A stretch of 64,000 nt of DNA from Cellulomonas flavigena DSM 20109 (GTDB lineage Bacteria; Actinomycetota; Actinomycetes; Actinomycetales; Cellulomonadaceae). The stretch spans positions 2,356,001 through 2,420,000 of the forward strand of contig NC_014151.1 in the NCBI RefSeq assembly GCF_000092865.1, in the 5' to 3' direction. This document shows positions 25,380 through 34,352 of the stretch, piece by piece. A model generated the notes under the pieces. The model ran no database searches. It worked only from the letters and a program-made list of their open reading frames with translations, and was not told where the DNA came from. Position 1 is the first letter of the stretch. Each line of letters opens with the position of its first letter. The position numbers and the translations under genes were made by a program.

Positions 25380-26051
25380 ATGCCTGGACGACCGCACCGG
25401 CTCCTCGTGGTCGAGGACGACCGTGAGCTCAACGACACGCTCACCGAGGTCCTCACCGACGAGGGATACGTCGTCGACCAGGCCCGCGACGGCCAGCGCG
25501 GCCTCCACCTGGGCCTGACCCGTCCGTACGACGTGCTCGTGGTCGACCGGCGCCTGCCCGCCGTCGACGGGCTCGACATGCTCGTGCGGCTGCGCTCGCG
25601 CGCCGTCAGTGCCCGTGCACTGGTGCTCACGGCCCTCGGCACCGTCGCCGACCGTGTCGCCGGTCTCGACGCCGGGGCCGACGACTACCTCGCCAAGCCG
25701 TTCGAGCTCGACGAGCTCAGCGCGCGCATCCGGGCCCTGTGCCGCCGCGTCGACGAGGCTGACACGCACCTCACGCTCGGGGACGACTGCATGCTCGACC
25801 TCGTCACACGCGAGGTCGTGCAGTCCGACGGGTCGCGCGTCGAGCTGTCGGCGCGCGAGCACGCCCTCCTGCGCGCGCTCGCCGAGAACCCGCGCGCCGT
25901 GCACACACGGCGTGAGCTGCGCCGCACCGTCTTCGCCGACACCGAGGCCGCGTCGATCGTCGACACGTACGTGTACTACCTGCGGCGCAAGCTCGGGCGC
26001 GAGGCGGTCGCGACCGTGCACGGCACCGGGTACCGGCTGGGCTCGCTGTGA
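25380..26051 (+). CDS. OmpR/PhoB-type response regulator
   Basis: A 223-residue two-domain regulator. The receiver has VEDD at 11-14, phospho-acceptor Asp56 in VVDRRLP, Thr84 in LTALG and Lys106 in YLAKPF. The C-terminal winged helix (about 130-223) has [17 protein letters not shown] and [13 protein letters not shown]...GTGYRLGS. It binds DNA as a dimer when phosphorylated by the kinase encoded immediately downstream (4-bp overlap). Being 47 bp after the antiporter gene on the same strand, the pair may control the cluster upstream. Confidence 0.94.
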   Translation: MPGRPHRLLVVEDDRELNDTLTEVLTDEGYVVDQARDGQRGLHLGLTRPYDVLVVDRRLPAVDGLDMLVRLRSRAVSARALVLTALGTVADRVAGLDAGADDYLAKPFELDELSARIRALCRRVDEADTHLTLGDDCMLDLVTREVVQSDGSRVELSAREHALLRALAENPRAVHTRRELRRTVFADTEAASIVDTYVYYLRRKLGREAVATVHGTGYRLGSL

Positions 26052-27340
26052 ACCCCACGCCCGAGGAGCGGGTGGTCCGCCGCGCACGGCTGCGCATCGG
26101 GTCGCTCGTCGGCCTCGTCATCGCGGCCCTCCTCGGGCTCGCGGGCGCGATCTCGTACGGTCTGCTGCTGCACAGCCAGGAGCGGCAGATCGCGGGCGAG
26201 CTCGCCTGGGGCGTCGAGCACGGCACGATCGCGGGGCCGCCGGCGTGCAGCTGGATCTTCACCTCCGACGGGACCTCGGTCGACACGGGCGTCACCGTGC
26301 CGCCCGACGGTTTCCCCCTCCGCGACGCGATCACGCAGGTCGCGGCCACGGGTGTCCCTCAGGAGACGACGGTCGCGCAGGACGGCACGGTCTACCACGT
26401 CCGCACCGCCGTGCGCGGCGACGAGGTCGTGCAGGCCGTGTTCGACGCGCGCTTCCAGCTCGCCGACCGCCGGCACCTGCTCGTCGCGTTCGGCGTCGCC
26501 GCCGGCGCCGGCCTGCTCGCCGCGGTGGTCAGCGGCGTCGTCGTCGGCCGCCGCGCGGTCGCGCCGCTCGCCGAGGCGCTGCAGCGGCAGCGGCGGTTCG
26601 TCGCCGACGCGAGCCACGAGCTGCGGACCCCCATCGCCCAGGTCCACGCCCGCGCCCAGCTCCTGCGCCGACGCGCCCGCGGCACCGAGGACCACGCGCA
26701 GGCCCGCGACCTCGACCGCCTCGTGGAGACCACCCGCCGGCTCGGCGAGATCGTCGACGAGCTGCTGCTGTCCGCACGCATGGCCGCGGCACCGGGCACC
26801 GCCGCCGAGCGGCCCGACAGCACCGACGTCGATGTCGCCGCGCTCGTCGAGAACGCCGTCGCGGTGGACGCCGCGCGCGCCGCCGCCCAGGGCGTGCGGG
26901 TGACCGCGCTCGCCGACGAGGGGCTGCCGCGTGTGCGGGGCGTCGAGTCGGCGCTGCGGCGCGTGGTCGCCGAGCTGCTGTCCAACGCCCTGTCGCACAC
27001 ACCCAGCGGTGGCCACGTCGCCGTGAGCGCGAGCGCCACCGACCAGGGCCGTGCCGTCGAGGTCGTCGTGACCGACACCGGGATCGGCTTCGACCCGGCG
27101 GACGCGGACCGCATCTTCGACCGCTTCCACCGCGGCGAGGGCGACGACCGACGGCGCTTCGGCCTCGGCCTGGCACTGCTGCGCGAGGTCGTGACGAGCC
27201 ACGGCGGCACGCTGCGCGTCGTCAGCAGCCCGGGCGAGGGCGCGACGTTCGCGGTGCGGCTGCCGGGCGCCCGGGCGCAGGCGCCAGCATCTGAACGCGA
27301 TGCATGCCACCCAATCGCGAGCGTGAGCGCGGGACGCTGA
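26048..27340 (+). CDS. Sensor histidine kinase
   Basis: A 430-residue membrane kinase. TM1 at about 18-40 and TM2 at about 143-167 enclose a 100-residue external sensor region with a single cysteine (PPACSWIF). His190 in [15 protein letters not shown] is the phospho-acceptor, directly after TM2 with hardly any HAMP linker. The ATPase part shows LLSNALSHT (N box), [10 protein letters not shown] (G1) and [12 protein letters not shown] (G2). The GTG start overlaps the regulator stop. The signal is unknown. Confidence 0.94.
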   Translation: MNPTPEERVVRRARLRIGSLVGLVIAALLGLAGAISYGLLLHSQERQIAGELAWGVEHGTIAGPPACSWIFTSDGTSVDTGVTVPPDGFPLRDAITQVAATGVPQETTVAQDGTVYHVRTAVRGDEVVQAVFDARFQLADRRHLLVAFGVAAGAGLLAAVVSGVVVGRRAVAPLAEALQRQRRFVADASHELRTPIAQVHARAQLLRRRARGTEDHAQARDLDRLVETTRRLGEIVDELLLSARMAAAPGTAAERPDSTDVDVAALVENAVAVDAARAAAQGVRVTALADEGLPRVRGVESALRRVVAELLSNALSHTPSGGHVAVSASATDQGRAVEVVVTDTGIGFDPADADRIFDRFHRGEGDDRRRFGLGLALLREVVTSHGGTLRVVSSPGEGATFAVRLPGARAQAPASERDACHPIASVSAGR

Positions 27341-27453
27341 CATAGTCGCGCACCCAGAGACGCCCCGCGCCGGGGCGGCTGGCTCTGCCATGAGCCACGA
27401 TGGGGTGAAAAAGGTGCGCATACCGTACACACCGTGCAAGATGGAGGCACGCA

Positions 27454-27508
27454 TCCGGGTGGGTTCCGGGTGGGATCGGAGGAGTGCGCCCACGATCAGA
27501 GCTAGGCT
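27454..27508 (+). promoter_or_regulatory. Promoter/operator of the RES-Xre module
   Basis: Two exact copies of TCCGGGTGGG start at 27454 and 27465, 11 bp apart (one helical turn), followed by a TAGGCT -10-like box at 27503-27508. The antitoxin start is 30 bp further on with its own ribosome site. Tandem repeats on one face of the helix fit autorepression by the antitoxin (inference). The rest of 27341-27537 shows nothing else clear. Confidence 0.5.
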
Positions 27509-27537
27509 CATGACGCTCCTCGAAAGGAGGACAACAC

Positions 27538-27918
27538 ATGCCTGTCACCACCTGGACCGAGGCACACGCGGAAACGACGCGAATGTCGATGCATGAGCTG
27601 GTGCGTCGACTAAATGCACTGCTTGGCCCGACGCTTGTCTCGACACTGGCGGGCGCGAAGGATACCAAGGCAGCCACTCGCTGGGCGAAACCTGACAGCG
27701 GTCAGATCGGCCCACGGTTCGAACAGAACCTGCGCTTTGGCTACACGGTTCAGCAGCAAATCGTGTCGGCAGAGAACGAGCACGTGGCGCGGTCCTGGTT
27801 TCTAGCATCCAACCCCCTGTTGGATTTCGACACGCCAATACAGGCAGTTCGCGAAGGGCGCCACCGAGAAGTCGTGCGCGCCGCGAATGCTGTCATCACC
27901 GACGATTGGGCCGGATGA
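27538..27918 (+). CDS. Xre/MbcA/ParS-type antitoxin
   Basis: A 126-residue protein with a helical N-terminal half and a C-terminal MbcA/ParS/Xre antitoxin-type segment, WFLASNPLLDFDTPIQAVREGRHREVVRAANAV. Such proteins bind and block RES-domain toxins and repress their own operon. A strong AAAGGAGGA site precedes the ATG. Its stop overlaps the toxin start (ATGA). The local base composition is clearly lower in GC than the flanking genes, suggesting acquisition by transfer. Confidence 0.85.
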   Translation: MPVTTWTEAHAETTRMSMHELVRRLNALLGPTLVSTLAGAKDTKAATRWAKPDSGQIGPRFEQNLRFGYTVQQQIVSAENEHVARSWFLASNPLLDFDTPIQAVREGRHREVVRAANAVITDDWAG

Positions 27919-28763
27919 TGGAACATTCGGGGCGTTTGACATGCCAGCAGACCGGGCTGTCGCTCGTGCGCTCCAACGGCCCCTGCGCGTACCGCATCGC
28001 GGTCACGTCGCGGGGGCCATTGCACGTCTTCGAACGGAGCGTGACGCCATCTGGCTGGGTGGAGTACAACCCGCAGGGAGATGACGTGGTTGTGCCCTGG
28101 GGTGAGAATCCTGCTTGGTCGCGCTGGGATACGCCGGGGCGGACGCTCTACGCGGCTGCAAATCGTGAAGCCGCGTTTGCTGAGGTTCTTCAACACCACC
28201 GGCAATCTATTGATCATGCTCATATTGCTGAAATGTCGAGCAACTTCCCCGGAGTCGAGGGCCAGCAGTACCTCAATGCAGTCGAGGAAGAACTCGAGGC
28301 AATCTGCAGTATGAAAATCGGTTGCGTGCCTAGCTCTTGGCGTGACGCGCGGCTCATCTACTCCTTGAAGCTTCCTGGCAACGGATGGTGGGTCGATGTC
28401 GAGCACCCGGACACGCTTGCGGTCCTCAACGACGCCGTGAAGTTGAGGCTTGCGCAGGTCGGCATATCCCAGCCGATTGATCGCGGACTCGTTCTCGGAG
28501 GAGCGAGGCGGGCAACTGCCACGATTGCGCTTTACTTGCGGGAACTCGTCTTGTTCGACGGTTCGCTCCCGCTCGGCGTCCAGTGGGAGTCCAAACTAGG
28601 TTACGGGACGAACTGGGCCGTCTGGCTGCGCAAAGTCGACGATGGCGTCGCCGAGGACGCATCCGGCGACGGTGTTGTGTGCCTCGACTCCGGCAATGAA
28701 TTCAGGCAGGACGATCCAGAACTCTTGCGTGTCGCCAAGCATTTCAACGTGCGCATTTTCTAG
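27915..28763 (+). CDS. RES-domain toxin
   Basis: A 282-residue protein with a RES domain. The arginine of CAYRIAV, the TLYAAANREAAFAEVL stretch (Tyr and Glu of the family) and a downstream serine-containing turn are recognisable. RES toxins degrade NAD+ or ADP-ribosylate a target and stop growth (known for MbcT and ParT); the present target is unknown. It is longer than MbcT, with extra residues at both ends. ATG at 27915 overlaps the antitoxin stop. Codons with A/T at the third position (att, aaa, ttt) are frequent, unlike the rest of the window. Confidence 0.82.
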   Translation: MMEHSGRLTCQQTGLSLVRSNGPCAYRIAVTSRGPLHVFERSVTPSGWVEYNPQGDDVVVPWGENPAWSRWDTPGRTLYAAANREAAFAEVLQHHRQSIDHAHIAEMSSNFPGVEGQQYLNAVEEELEAICSMKIGCVPSSWRDARLIYSLKLPGNGWWVDVEHPDTLAVLNDAVKLRLAQVGISQPIDRGLVLGGARRATATIALYLRELVLFDGSLPLGVQWESKLGYGTNWAVWLRKVDDGVAEDASGDGVVCLDSGNEFRQDDPELLRVAKHFNVRIF

Positions 28764-28964
28764 TTGGCGCACACCGCTTGCCGGCCATAGGCGCAAGAGG
28801 CAGCGTCCATATTGCCCCAGACCTTCTGCTTTGAAACCAAGATGCCGACGCCACGGCGCTTTCGGCGGGATCAGGGTCTCTTGGTTGCCGCTGCCATCCG
28901 AACCGCCGCAATTGCTCGCTGCGCGGTTGAGTTCGCATCGGATGCCCACTCGCTTCTTATGAAA

Positions 28965-29362
28965 GCGGATGAGCCAGCCGGTACGCCGGGTTCTGTCCCC
29001 GTGCGCGGTTGCCCGGCGCACGGGTGGCGACCATCCATCTACGACGTACGTTGCCGCACGCCTCCAGCGGCCTACCCGGGAGCTCGGGCGGGCAACCCTC
29101 GAACGCTCCCTGTCTGGCCTTGCTCCGGGTGGGGTTTACCTAGCCGCACCGGTCACCCGGTGCGCTGGTGGTCTCTTGCACCACCGTTTCACCCTTACCC
29201 CGCCGGCCCGGCGGACCGGTCCGACGTGGCGGTCTGTTCTCTGTGGCACTGTCCCGCGGGTCACCCCGGGTGGGCGTTACCCACCACCCTGCCCTACGGA
29301 GCCCGGACGTTCCTCGGCAGGACCCGGAGGTCCCGACGCGGCCGCCTGGCTGACTCATCCGC
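28965..29362 (-). ncRNA. rnpB: RNase P RNA, bacterial type A
   Basis: About 398 nt on the minus strand. Conserved blocks in order: GAGGAACGTCCGGGCTCC, an ACAG-containing segment, GGTAAACCCC, AGATGGATGGTCGCC and GACAGAACCCGGCG. The ends pair as P1 (GGATGAGTCAGCC with GGCTGGCTCATCC). A TAGGCT -10 box at 29374-29369 puts the 5' end near 29362; the 3' end is approximate. It is the catalytic subunit that cuts 5' leaders from tRNA precursors. The 200 bp between it and the toxin gene holds nothing I can recognise. Confidence 0.95.
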
Positions 29363-29405
29363 GGCGTCAGCCTAGCGTCCTCACGCGTGGCCGAGCGACC
29401 CCCCG

Positions 29406-29909
29406 TCAGCGCACGAGGCGGACCTCCGCGATGCCCGACCCCTCGTCGACGTGGCGTGCGCCGTCCGCGACGAAGCCGTTGCGCTCGTAGAACCGCCGGG
29501 CGCGGGGGTTCACCTCGGCGACCCACAGCTGTGCGGGCGCCCCCGGCGGGACGACCGCGTCGAGGAGCGCCTGGCCGACGCCCGTGCCGTGGTGGGACGC
29601 CAGCACGTAGAGCATGAACAGGTGACGCTCGCGCACCGGCGCGTGCGGGCCGACCGTGATCGCGTCACCCGCGAGCGCGAGCCCGACGACGCGCCCGTCG
29701 GCCTCGACGACCGTCGCCGGCACGCCGGACTCCAGGCCCCGGCGCCAGCGCTCGGTGCGACGCTCGAGCGTGTCCGTCTCCCAGTGCGAGCCGGGCAGGA
29801 GGTCGGAGTACGTCTCCACCCACGACCCGTGGTGCACGGCCGCGATCGCCTCGGCATCCGGGTGGACAGCAGGGCGGACGACGACCTGGGGTCGCGGGGC
29901 GCGCGTCAT
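29406..29909 (-). CDS. GNAT-family N-acetyltransferase
   Basis: A 167-residue GNAT enzyme that moves an acetyl group from acetyl-CoA to an amine. Visible are the N-terminal VRPAVHPDAEAIAAVHHGSW, the acceptor-side LFMLYVLASHHGTGVGQALLDAV with the CoA loop HHGTGVGQ, and the late NPRARRFYERNGFVADG. The substrate is unknown. ATG at 29909. It sits between rnpB and a tautomerase gene on the same strand. Confidence 0.9.
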   Translation of the reverse strand: MTRAPRPQVVVRPAVHPDAEAIAAVHHGSWVETYSDLLPGSHWETDTLERRTERWRRGLESGVPATVVEADGRVVGLALAGDAITVGPHAPVRERHLFMLYVLASHHGTGVGQALLDAVVPPGAPAQLWVAEVNPRARRFYERNGFVADGARHVDEGSGIAEVRLVR

Positions 29910-29926
29910 GCGGCCATCGTGCCGGG

Positions 29927-30310
29927 TCAGACGTCGACGCGGTAGGACAGTGTCAGCTCGTCGCCCGCGACCCCGCGGATCCCCCAGTGCGTCGGCGGGC
30001 TCTCGAGGACCACGACCTCGAGCTCGTCCGCGGCAAGCCCCAGCGCGGGTGCGACGTCGTCGAAGAACGCCGCGATCAGTGCCCGGACGGCCGCGGAGCT
30101 GCGGCCGGTGAAGCACACGACCTCCACCACGAGGTACTCCGGCGAGCGCGGTGCGACGAGGTCCTCGTCGTCGAGCAGGAGGAACCGGTGGAACCGCTTG
30201 TCCGCCGGCAGCCCCCACGCAGCGACGAGCGCGGCGTGCACCGCGTCGGACACCTCCGTGCGTCGCGTCGCCCAGACCGAGCGCCGTCCGTAGACCTTGA
30301 CCTGTGCCAC
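29927..30310 (-). CDS. Tautomerase_2-like protein
   Basis: A 127-residue protein starting VAQVKVYGRRSV, with LPADKRFHRFLLLDDEDL, VEVVCFTGRSSAAVRALI and a WGIRGVAGDELTLSYRVDV end, the pattern of the Tautomerase_2 family. The position after the initiator is Ala, not the catalytic Pro1 of classical tautomerases, so classical tautomerase chemistry is doubtful. GTG start at 30310. It lies 16 bp upstream of the GNAT gene on the same strand. Confidence 0.8.
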   Translation of the reverse strand: MAQVKVYGRRSVWATRRTEVSDAVHAALVAAWGLPADKRFHRFLLLDDEDLVAPRSPEYLVVEVVCFTGRSSAAVRALIAAFFDDVAPALGLAADELEVVVLESPPTHWGIRGVAGDELTLSYRVDV

Positions 30311-30392
30311 GTCCCACACCCTCCGTGCCGCCGCACCCCGGACCTCGCACCGTACCGCGGTGCGGTGGGCGTGCTGCTGCGGGCGGGCTCTC

Positions 30393-30468
30393 GGCGCACG
30401 CCGTGTCGGCCTGGTCGTCGACACGGCGTGCGCCGTCTGCTGTGCCTCTCGGCGCAGCCCGCGCCGAG
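30393..30468. terminator. Two tandem hairpins between NlpC and tautomerase genes
   Basis: First a perfect 16-bp inverted repeat, 30393-30408 with 30419-30434. Then CTCGGCGC/GCGCCGAG at about 30447-30468. They lie just after the stop of the minus-strand NlpC gene and probably end its transcript before the tautomerase gene. Confidence 0.65.
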
Positions 30469-30489
30469 CTGAGGAGCGCGGTCGTGCCC

Positions 30490-31674
30490 TCAGCCGGCGG
30501 GTCGCAGCACGTACGGCTGAGGTGTGCCCCAGATCGTCCCGAGCCGGACGCCCGTCGTGCGGTTCGCGGCTTCGATGATCTTGTTGTCCCCCACGTAGAT
30601 CGCGACGTGGGAGATCTGGCCACCGCTCGCCCACGCGACGATGTCCCCGGGGCGCGCCTGGCTGCGCGGCACCCTGGGCAGCCCTGCGTACTGCCCGGCG
30701 GAGGTGCGAGGGATCGCCACGCCGGCGGCCGCCCACGCCTTCAGCGTCAGGCCCGAGCAGTCGTACGCGTTCGGCCCCGTTGCGCCCCACACGTACGGCT
30801 TGCCGATCTGCTGCGTCGCGAAGGCCACCGCGACCTCTCCGGGCGTGGCGCGGGGCACGGTCGGCGGCTGGTAGCCGGGGTACGTGTACGACTGCCACGT
30901 CCACCGCGACGCCGCGTCGTACATGACCAGGTTGCCGTCGTCCTGCACCTGGAGGAACCCCGCCCCGCGTCCCGCTGTCCCGGACTGCCACGTCCACCGT
31001 CCCGCGGCGTCGTAGAGCACCAGGTTGCCGTCGGTCTGGACCGCGAGCCGAGTCGCGCCCGTGCCGCTCGTGCCGGACTGCCACATCCACCCGGTGGGCC
31101 CGTACAGCACGAAGTTGCCGTCGGACTGCATCACCGCCTCGTACGCCCCGTTCGGCGACTGGAGTCGTTGACCCGCCGGCAGCGTCTGGCCCGTGGTGAT
31201 CCGGGACGGGTGGTACGTCGTGCCCGACTGCCACACGGCTCTCGGCTGCGCGGTGTAGACGACCACGTTGCCGTCGTCCTGCACCTGGACGAAGGAGCCG
31301 CCCGACCCGGGCGTCTGCGAGTTCCACAGCGCGCGGTTGTCGGCCGAGTACAGCACGAGGTTGCCGTCCGACTGCATCGTGAGCCAGGCGCCCGCGTTCC
31401 CGTCGGTGTGGGTGTGCCATCGAGGGTTCCCGCCCGGGGCGTACAGCACCAGGTTGCCGTCGTGCTGCATCTCGAGCCGGAGGTTGCCGCCAGGCGAGGC
31501 CAGCCACTGACCGGCCGACAGACGCTCGCCCACGCGGAGCCGGCTCGTCCCGGCCTCGGCTCCCGCCGCCGGTGCGAGTCCGACGACGAGCCCCGCACCG
31601 AGCACCACGACCACCAACGCCGACAAGGCTCGACGAACCCTTGACGCGCGGACGCGCGTGAACCATCGCATCAT
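30490..31674 (-). CDS. Secreted bulb-type lectin / NlpC-P60 endopeptidase
   Basis: A 394-residue exported protein. Signal peptide at residues 1-40 (VVVVLGAGLVVGLAPAAGAEA). Six QxDxNxVxY mannose-lectin motifs at about 70, 101, 132, 183, 213 and 244 make two three-repeat beta-prism domains. An NlpC/P60 domain follows (about 283-394) with Cys306 in YDCSGL and His356 in ISHVAIYVG. Such enzymes cut peptide stems of peptidoglycan; the lectin part probably holds it on wall glycans (inference). The ATG at 31674 is preceded by GGTGGGGGG. Divergent from yaaA. Confidence 0.9.
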   Translation of the reverse strand: MMRWFTRVRASRVRRALSALVVVVLGAGLVVGLAPAAGAEAGTSRLRVGERLSAGQWLASPGGNLRLEMQHDGNLVLYAPGGNPRWHTHTDGNAGAWLTMQSDGNLVLYSADNRALWNSQTPGSGGSFVQVQDDGNVVVYTAQPRAVWQSGTTYHPSRITTGQTLPAGQRLQSPNGAYEAVMQSDGNFVLYGPTGWMWQSGTSGTGATRLAVQTDGNLVLYDAAGRWTWQSGTAGRGAGFLQVQDDGNLVMYDAASRWTWQSYTYPGYQPPTVPRATPGEVAVAFATQQIGKPYVWGATGPNAYDCSGLTLKAWAAAGVAIPRTSAGQYAGLPRVPRSQARPGDIVAWASGGQISHVAIYVGDNKIIEAANRTTGVRLGTIWGTPQPYVLRPAG

Positions 31675-31864
31675 TGCCCCCCACCGTGATCGGTACGTCA
31701 GCACGACTGCTGACGCCGAACATCCAAGCAGTCGGCCAGAGCCGACGTGCCGACTCCCGCGACGATCTTTTTCAACGTTCTCCGTCCGTCGACGCGGCCC
31801 TGCGTGCAGGTGCGGAGGAGCCGCCCGTCCGACGTGCTCGCGGAGCACGCCGTACCCTCGTGCG

Positions 31865-32647
31865 GTGCTCGTGCTGCTACCGCCCTCCGAGGGCAAGACG
31901 CCCGCACCCGCGACCGCTCCCCCGCTCGACCTGGCCGCGCTGTCGCACGCCGGTCTGACGCCGGTCCGGGAGAAGGTCCTCGACGCGCTGGTCGCCGCGA
32001 GCGCACGCCCCGACGCGTGCGACGTGCTCGGCGTCTCGCGCGGGCTCGCCGACGAGGTCGCGCGCAACGTCGGTCTGCGCACCGCGCCCGCCGCGCGTGC
32101 GTCGACGGTCTACACGGGCGTGCTGTACGGCGCGGCGGGTCTCGACACGCTGACGCCGGCCGCGCGCGCCCGGGCGGTCGCGAGCGTGCGGGTCGTCTCG
32201 GCGCTGTGGGGCGTGCTGGGGGTCGACGACGCCGTGCCCGCCTACCGCCTGTCGATGGGCACCCACCTGCCCGGCATCGGACCACTCGCCGCCGCGTGGC
32301 GCGGGCCGCTGGGCGTCGAGCTCGCGGCCGACGCGGACGGGCGCCTGGTCGTCGACTGCCGGTCGGCGACCTACCGGGCCGCGTGGGCGCCCCCGGCCGC
32401 TGCCGACTGGGTGGACGTGCGCGTGCTGCGCGAGGTCGACGGCCGCCGCTCGGTGGTGTCGCACCACGCCAAGCACGCACGCGGCGTCCTCACGCGGCAC
32501 CTCGTGACGCGGCGGGGCCGTGAGCCGCACGACGCGGACGAGCTCGCGCACGCCGCGAGCGCCCTGGTGGGCGAGTCGCTGCTCGCGGTGGAGCTGGCTC
32601 CGGCCCCCCGTCGCGGCCCCCGCACCCTCTCCCTCGTCGTCGCCTGA
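31865..32647 (+). CDS. yaaA: YaaA-family (DUF328) peroxide stress protein
   Basis: A 260-residue YaaA. It begins VLVLLPPSEGKT, the family N terminus, and has VYTGVLYGAAGLDTL, SALWGVLGVDDAVPAYRLSMGTHLPG and VSHHAKHARGVLTRHL. In E. coli YaaA is induced by peroxide and lowers intracellular free iron. A TACCCT box at 31853 is 12 nt before this GTG, consistent with a leaderless mRNA and deciding the start. A soluble single gene, convergent with the histidine-phosphatase gene. Confidence 0.9.
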   Translation: MLVLLPPSEGKTPAPATAPPLDLAALSHAGLTPVREKVLDALVAASARPDACDVLGVSRGLADEVARNVGLRTAPAARASTVYTGVLYGAAGLDTLTPAARARAVASVRVVSALWGVLGVDDAVPAYRLSMGTHLPGIGPLAAAWRGPLGVELAADADGRLVVDCRSATYRAAWAPPAAADWVDVRVLREVDGRRSVVSHHAKHARGVLTRHLVTRRGREPHDADELAHAASALVGESLLAVELAPAPRRGPRTLSLVVA

Positions 32648-32726
32648 CCGGTCCCACGCGCGTGAGCGTGGAGCGACCAGGACGCCCGGCGCCCCGACCG
32701 CCGCACGCCGTCACGAGCCGGACCCC

Positions 32727-33539
32727 TCACCAGCCCTCGCTGGGCGCTCCGGCCACCGCGATCTCGTCGCGGCGGTCCGCGAACAGCCGCACGATGCTCA
32801 CCGACGCCGGCGCGACGCGCAGCTGGCTCCACGTGCCCGGGTCCGCGCCCATCGTCACGCCGAGCGCCGCCCGGATCGCGACGGCGTGGGACACCACGAC
32901 CACCGTGCGCGGCCCGCCGTCCCGCAGGCTGTCCAGACCGCGGCGCAGCCGGTCCCCGACGTCCGCGATCGACTCCCCGTCGGGCGGACGCACGCGTCCT
33001 GACGTGTGCCACGGCTCGAGCGCGCCCGGCCAGCGGTCCTCGATCTCGTCGGCCGTGAGCCCCTGCCACTGCCCGAAGTCGGCCTCCTGGAACGCGGCGT
33101 CCACCCGCACGGGCAGGCCGAGACGCGCCGCGACGACCCCTGCCGTCTCCTGCGTGCGCACCATCGGCGACGCGACGACCTCCGACGGGTACTCGACATC
33201 GCCCCACAGGTCACGCCCGACGCGCTCCACGAGCGTGGCGGCCGCGGCCGCCTGCCGACGCCCGTGCTCGTCGAGCGAGGGCCCCGGCTCCGAGGACCCC
33301 GAGTAGCCGCGCGACACGGTCATCGCCGTCTGCCCGTGCCGGACCAGGACGACGGTCACCGGCTCCTCGTCGTCGAACCGCGGCGACGAGCCGGAGGGCA
33401 CAGCCACGCGGCGGCGACGGCGACCCTGCGCACCCCCGGCGCCTGCCGGGTCGACGGGAACGTCCGTGAGCGGCTCCGCAGGGGACGAGGCGGGGCGGGG
33501 AGCGTGGTCGGTGGCGTCAGGGGTCGAGGTGCTGGTCAC
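32727..33539 (-). CDS. Histidine phosphatase (phosphoglycerate-mutase-like) protein
   Basis: A 270-residue protein: a Pro/Arg-rich tail of about 60 residues, then a histidine phosphatase domain with VLVRHGQTAMT (nucleophile His), SPMVRTQETA, FQEADFGQWQGLTADEI and VVVVSHAVAIRAALG (second His). In mycobacteria the matching gene encodes an RNase H domain fused to this phosphatase; here the RNase H part is absent. Its place beside the zinc-ribbon and Nif3 genes keeps that conserved order. The physiological substrate is unknown. GTG start. Confidence 0.88.
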   Translation of the reverse strand: MTSTSTPDATDHAPRPASSPAEPLTDVPVDPAGAGGAQGRRRRRVAVPSGSSPRFDDEEPVTVVLVRHGQTAMTVSRGYSGSSEPGPSLDEHGRRQAAAAATLVERVGRDLWGDVEYPSEVVASPMVRTQETAGVVAARLGLPVRVDAAFQEADFGQWQGLTADEIEDRWPGALEPWHTSGRVRPPDGESIADVGDRLRRGLDSLRDGGPRTVVVVSHAVAIRAALGVTMGADPGTWSQLRVAPASVSIVRLFADRRDEIAVAGAPSEGW

Positions 33540-33617
33540 CCCCGCAGTCTCGACCCGTCGTGCACCGTCGGTCCACCCGGCCGCGCGGCGTGCGGCCGGT
33601 CCGACGTCACGGACGGC

Positions 33618-34352
33618 TCAGTCGGTGAGCCGGACGAGGATCCGACCGCACTCCTCGCACCGCACGACGGCGTCGGCGGGACGCGCACGGATGGCCTCGA
33701 GATCGAGCGGGTTGAGCTCGAGCCGGCAGCCCTCGCAGCGGTTGCCGCGCAGCGCCGCGGCACCGCTGCCGCCGAGCTGTCCTCGCAGCCGCTCGTACAG
33801 CGCGACGAGCCCGACGTCGAGCCCGTCGGCAGCGTGCTCGCGCTCGGCGCGCACGCGGTCCGCCTCGGCGTCGACCTCGGCGTACCCGGCGTCGCGCTCG
33901 GCGACGACCGCGTCCCGGTCGGCCACGAGCGCGCCCTGGGCCTGCTCGAGGTCGTGCAGCGCGGCCTCGTGCGCCTCGAGCCGCTCCATCACCTCGAGCT
34001 CGACGTCCTCCAGGTGCGACTGGCGGGTGGCGAGGCTCGCGAGCTCGCTCGTCAGCGCCTGCGCGTCCTTGGCACCCACCTGGCCGGCGTCGAGCCGCTG
34101 CTGGTCGCGGCGGGCACGGGCGCGTACCTGCTCGACGTCGGCCTCGGCCTTGGCGAGCTCGGTGCGCAGGTCGGACGCCGCGGTGCGCGACGTGACGAGC
34201 GCGGCGTCGAGGTCGGCGAGCCGCGCGTCGAGCTCGACGAGCCGCGCGAGCGCCGGCAGCGAGCGCCGCTTGTGCGCGAGCTGGGCGAGGCGGGTGTCGA
34301 GCTCCTGGACGTCGAGGAGTCGGCGCTGGTCGGCGGCGGGAGCGCTCGTCAC
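33618..34352 (-). CDS. Coiled-coil C4 zinc-ribbon protein
   Basis: A 244-residue protein: a long alpha-helical coiled coil (about 10-185) rich in Leu, Ala, Glu and Arg, ending in a zinc ribbon with RCEGC and RCEECG. This is the actinobacterial Rv2229c-type protein; its molecular role is not established, though a scaffold or nucleic-acid role has been suggested for such shapes. The GTG at 34352 overlaps the Nif3 stop (GTGA), and GGAAGG lies upstream. Confidence 0.9.
   Translation of the reverse strand: MTSAPAADQRRLLDVQELDTRLAQLAHKRRSLPALARLVELDARLADLDAALVTSRTAASDLRTELAKAEADVEQVRARARRDQQRLDAGQVGAKDAQALTSELASLATRQSHLEDVELEVMERLEAHEAALHDLEQAQGALVADRDAVVAERDAGYAEVDAEADRVRAEREHAADGLDVGLVALYERLRGQLGGSGAAALRGNRCEGCRLELNPLDLEAIRARPADAVVRCEECGRILVRLTD

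Noticed and set aside
28764..28964. A further small gene between the RES toxin and rnpB
   Set aside because: Open frames here lack a ribosome site and recognisable features, and some run into the RNase P RNA.
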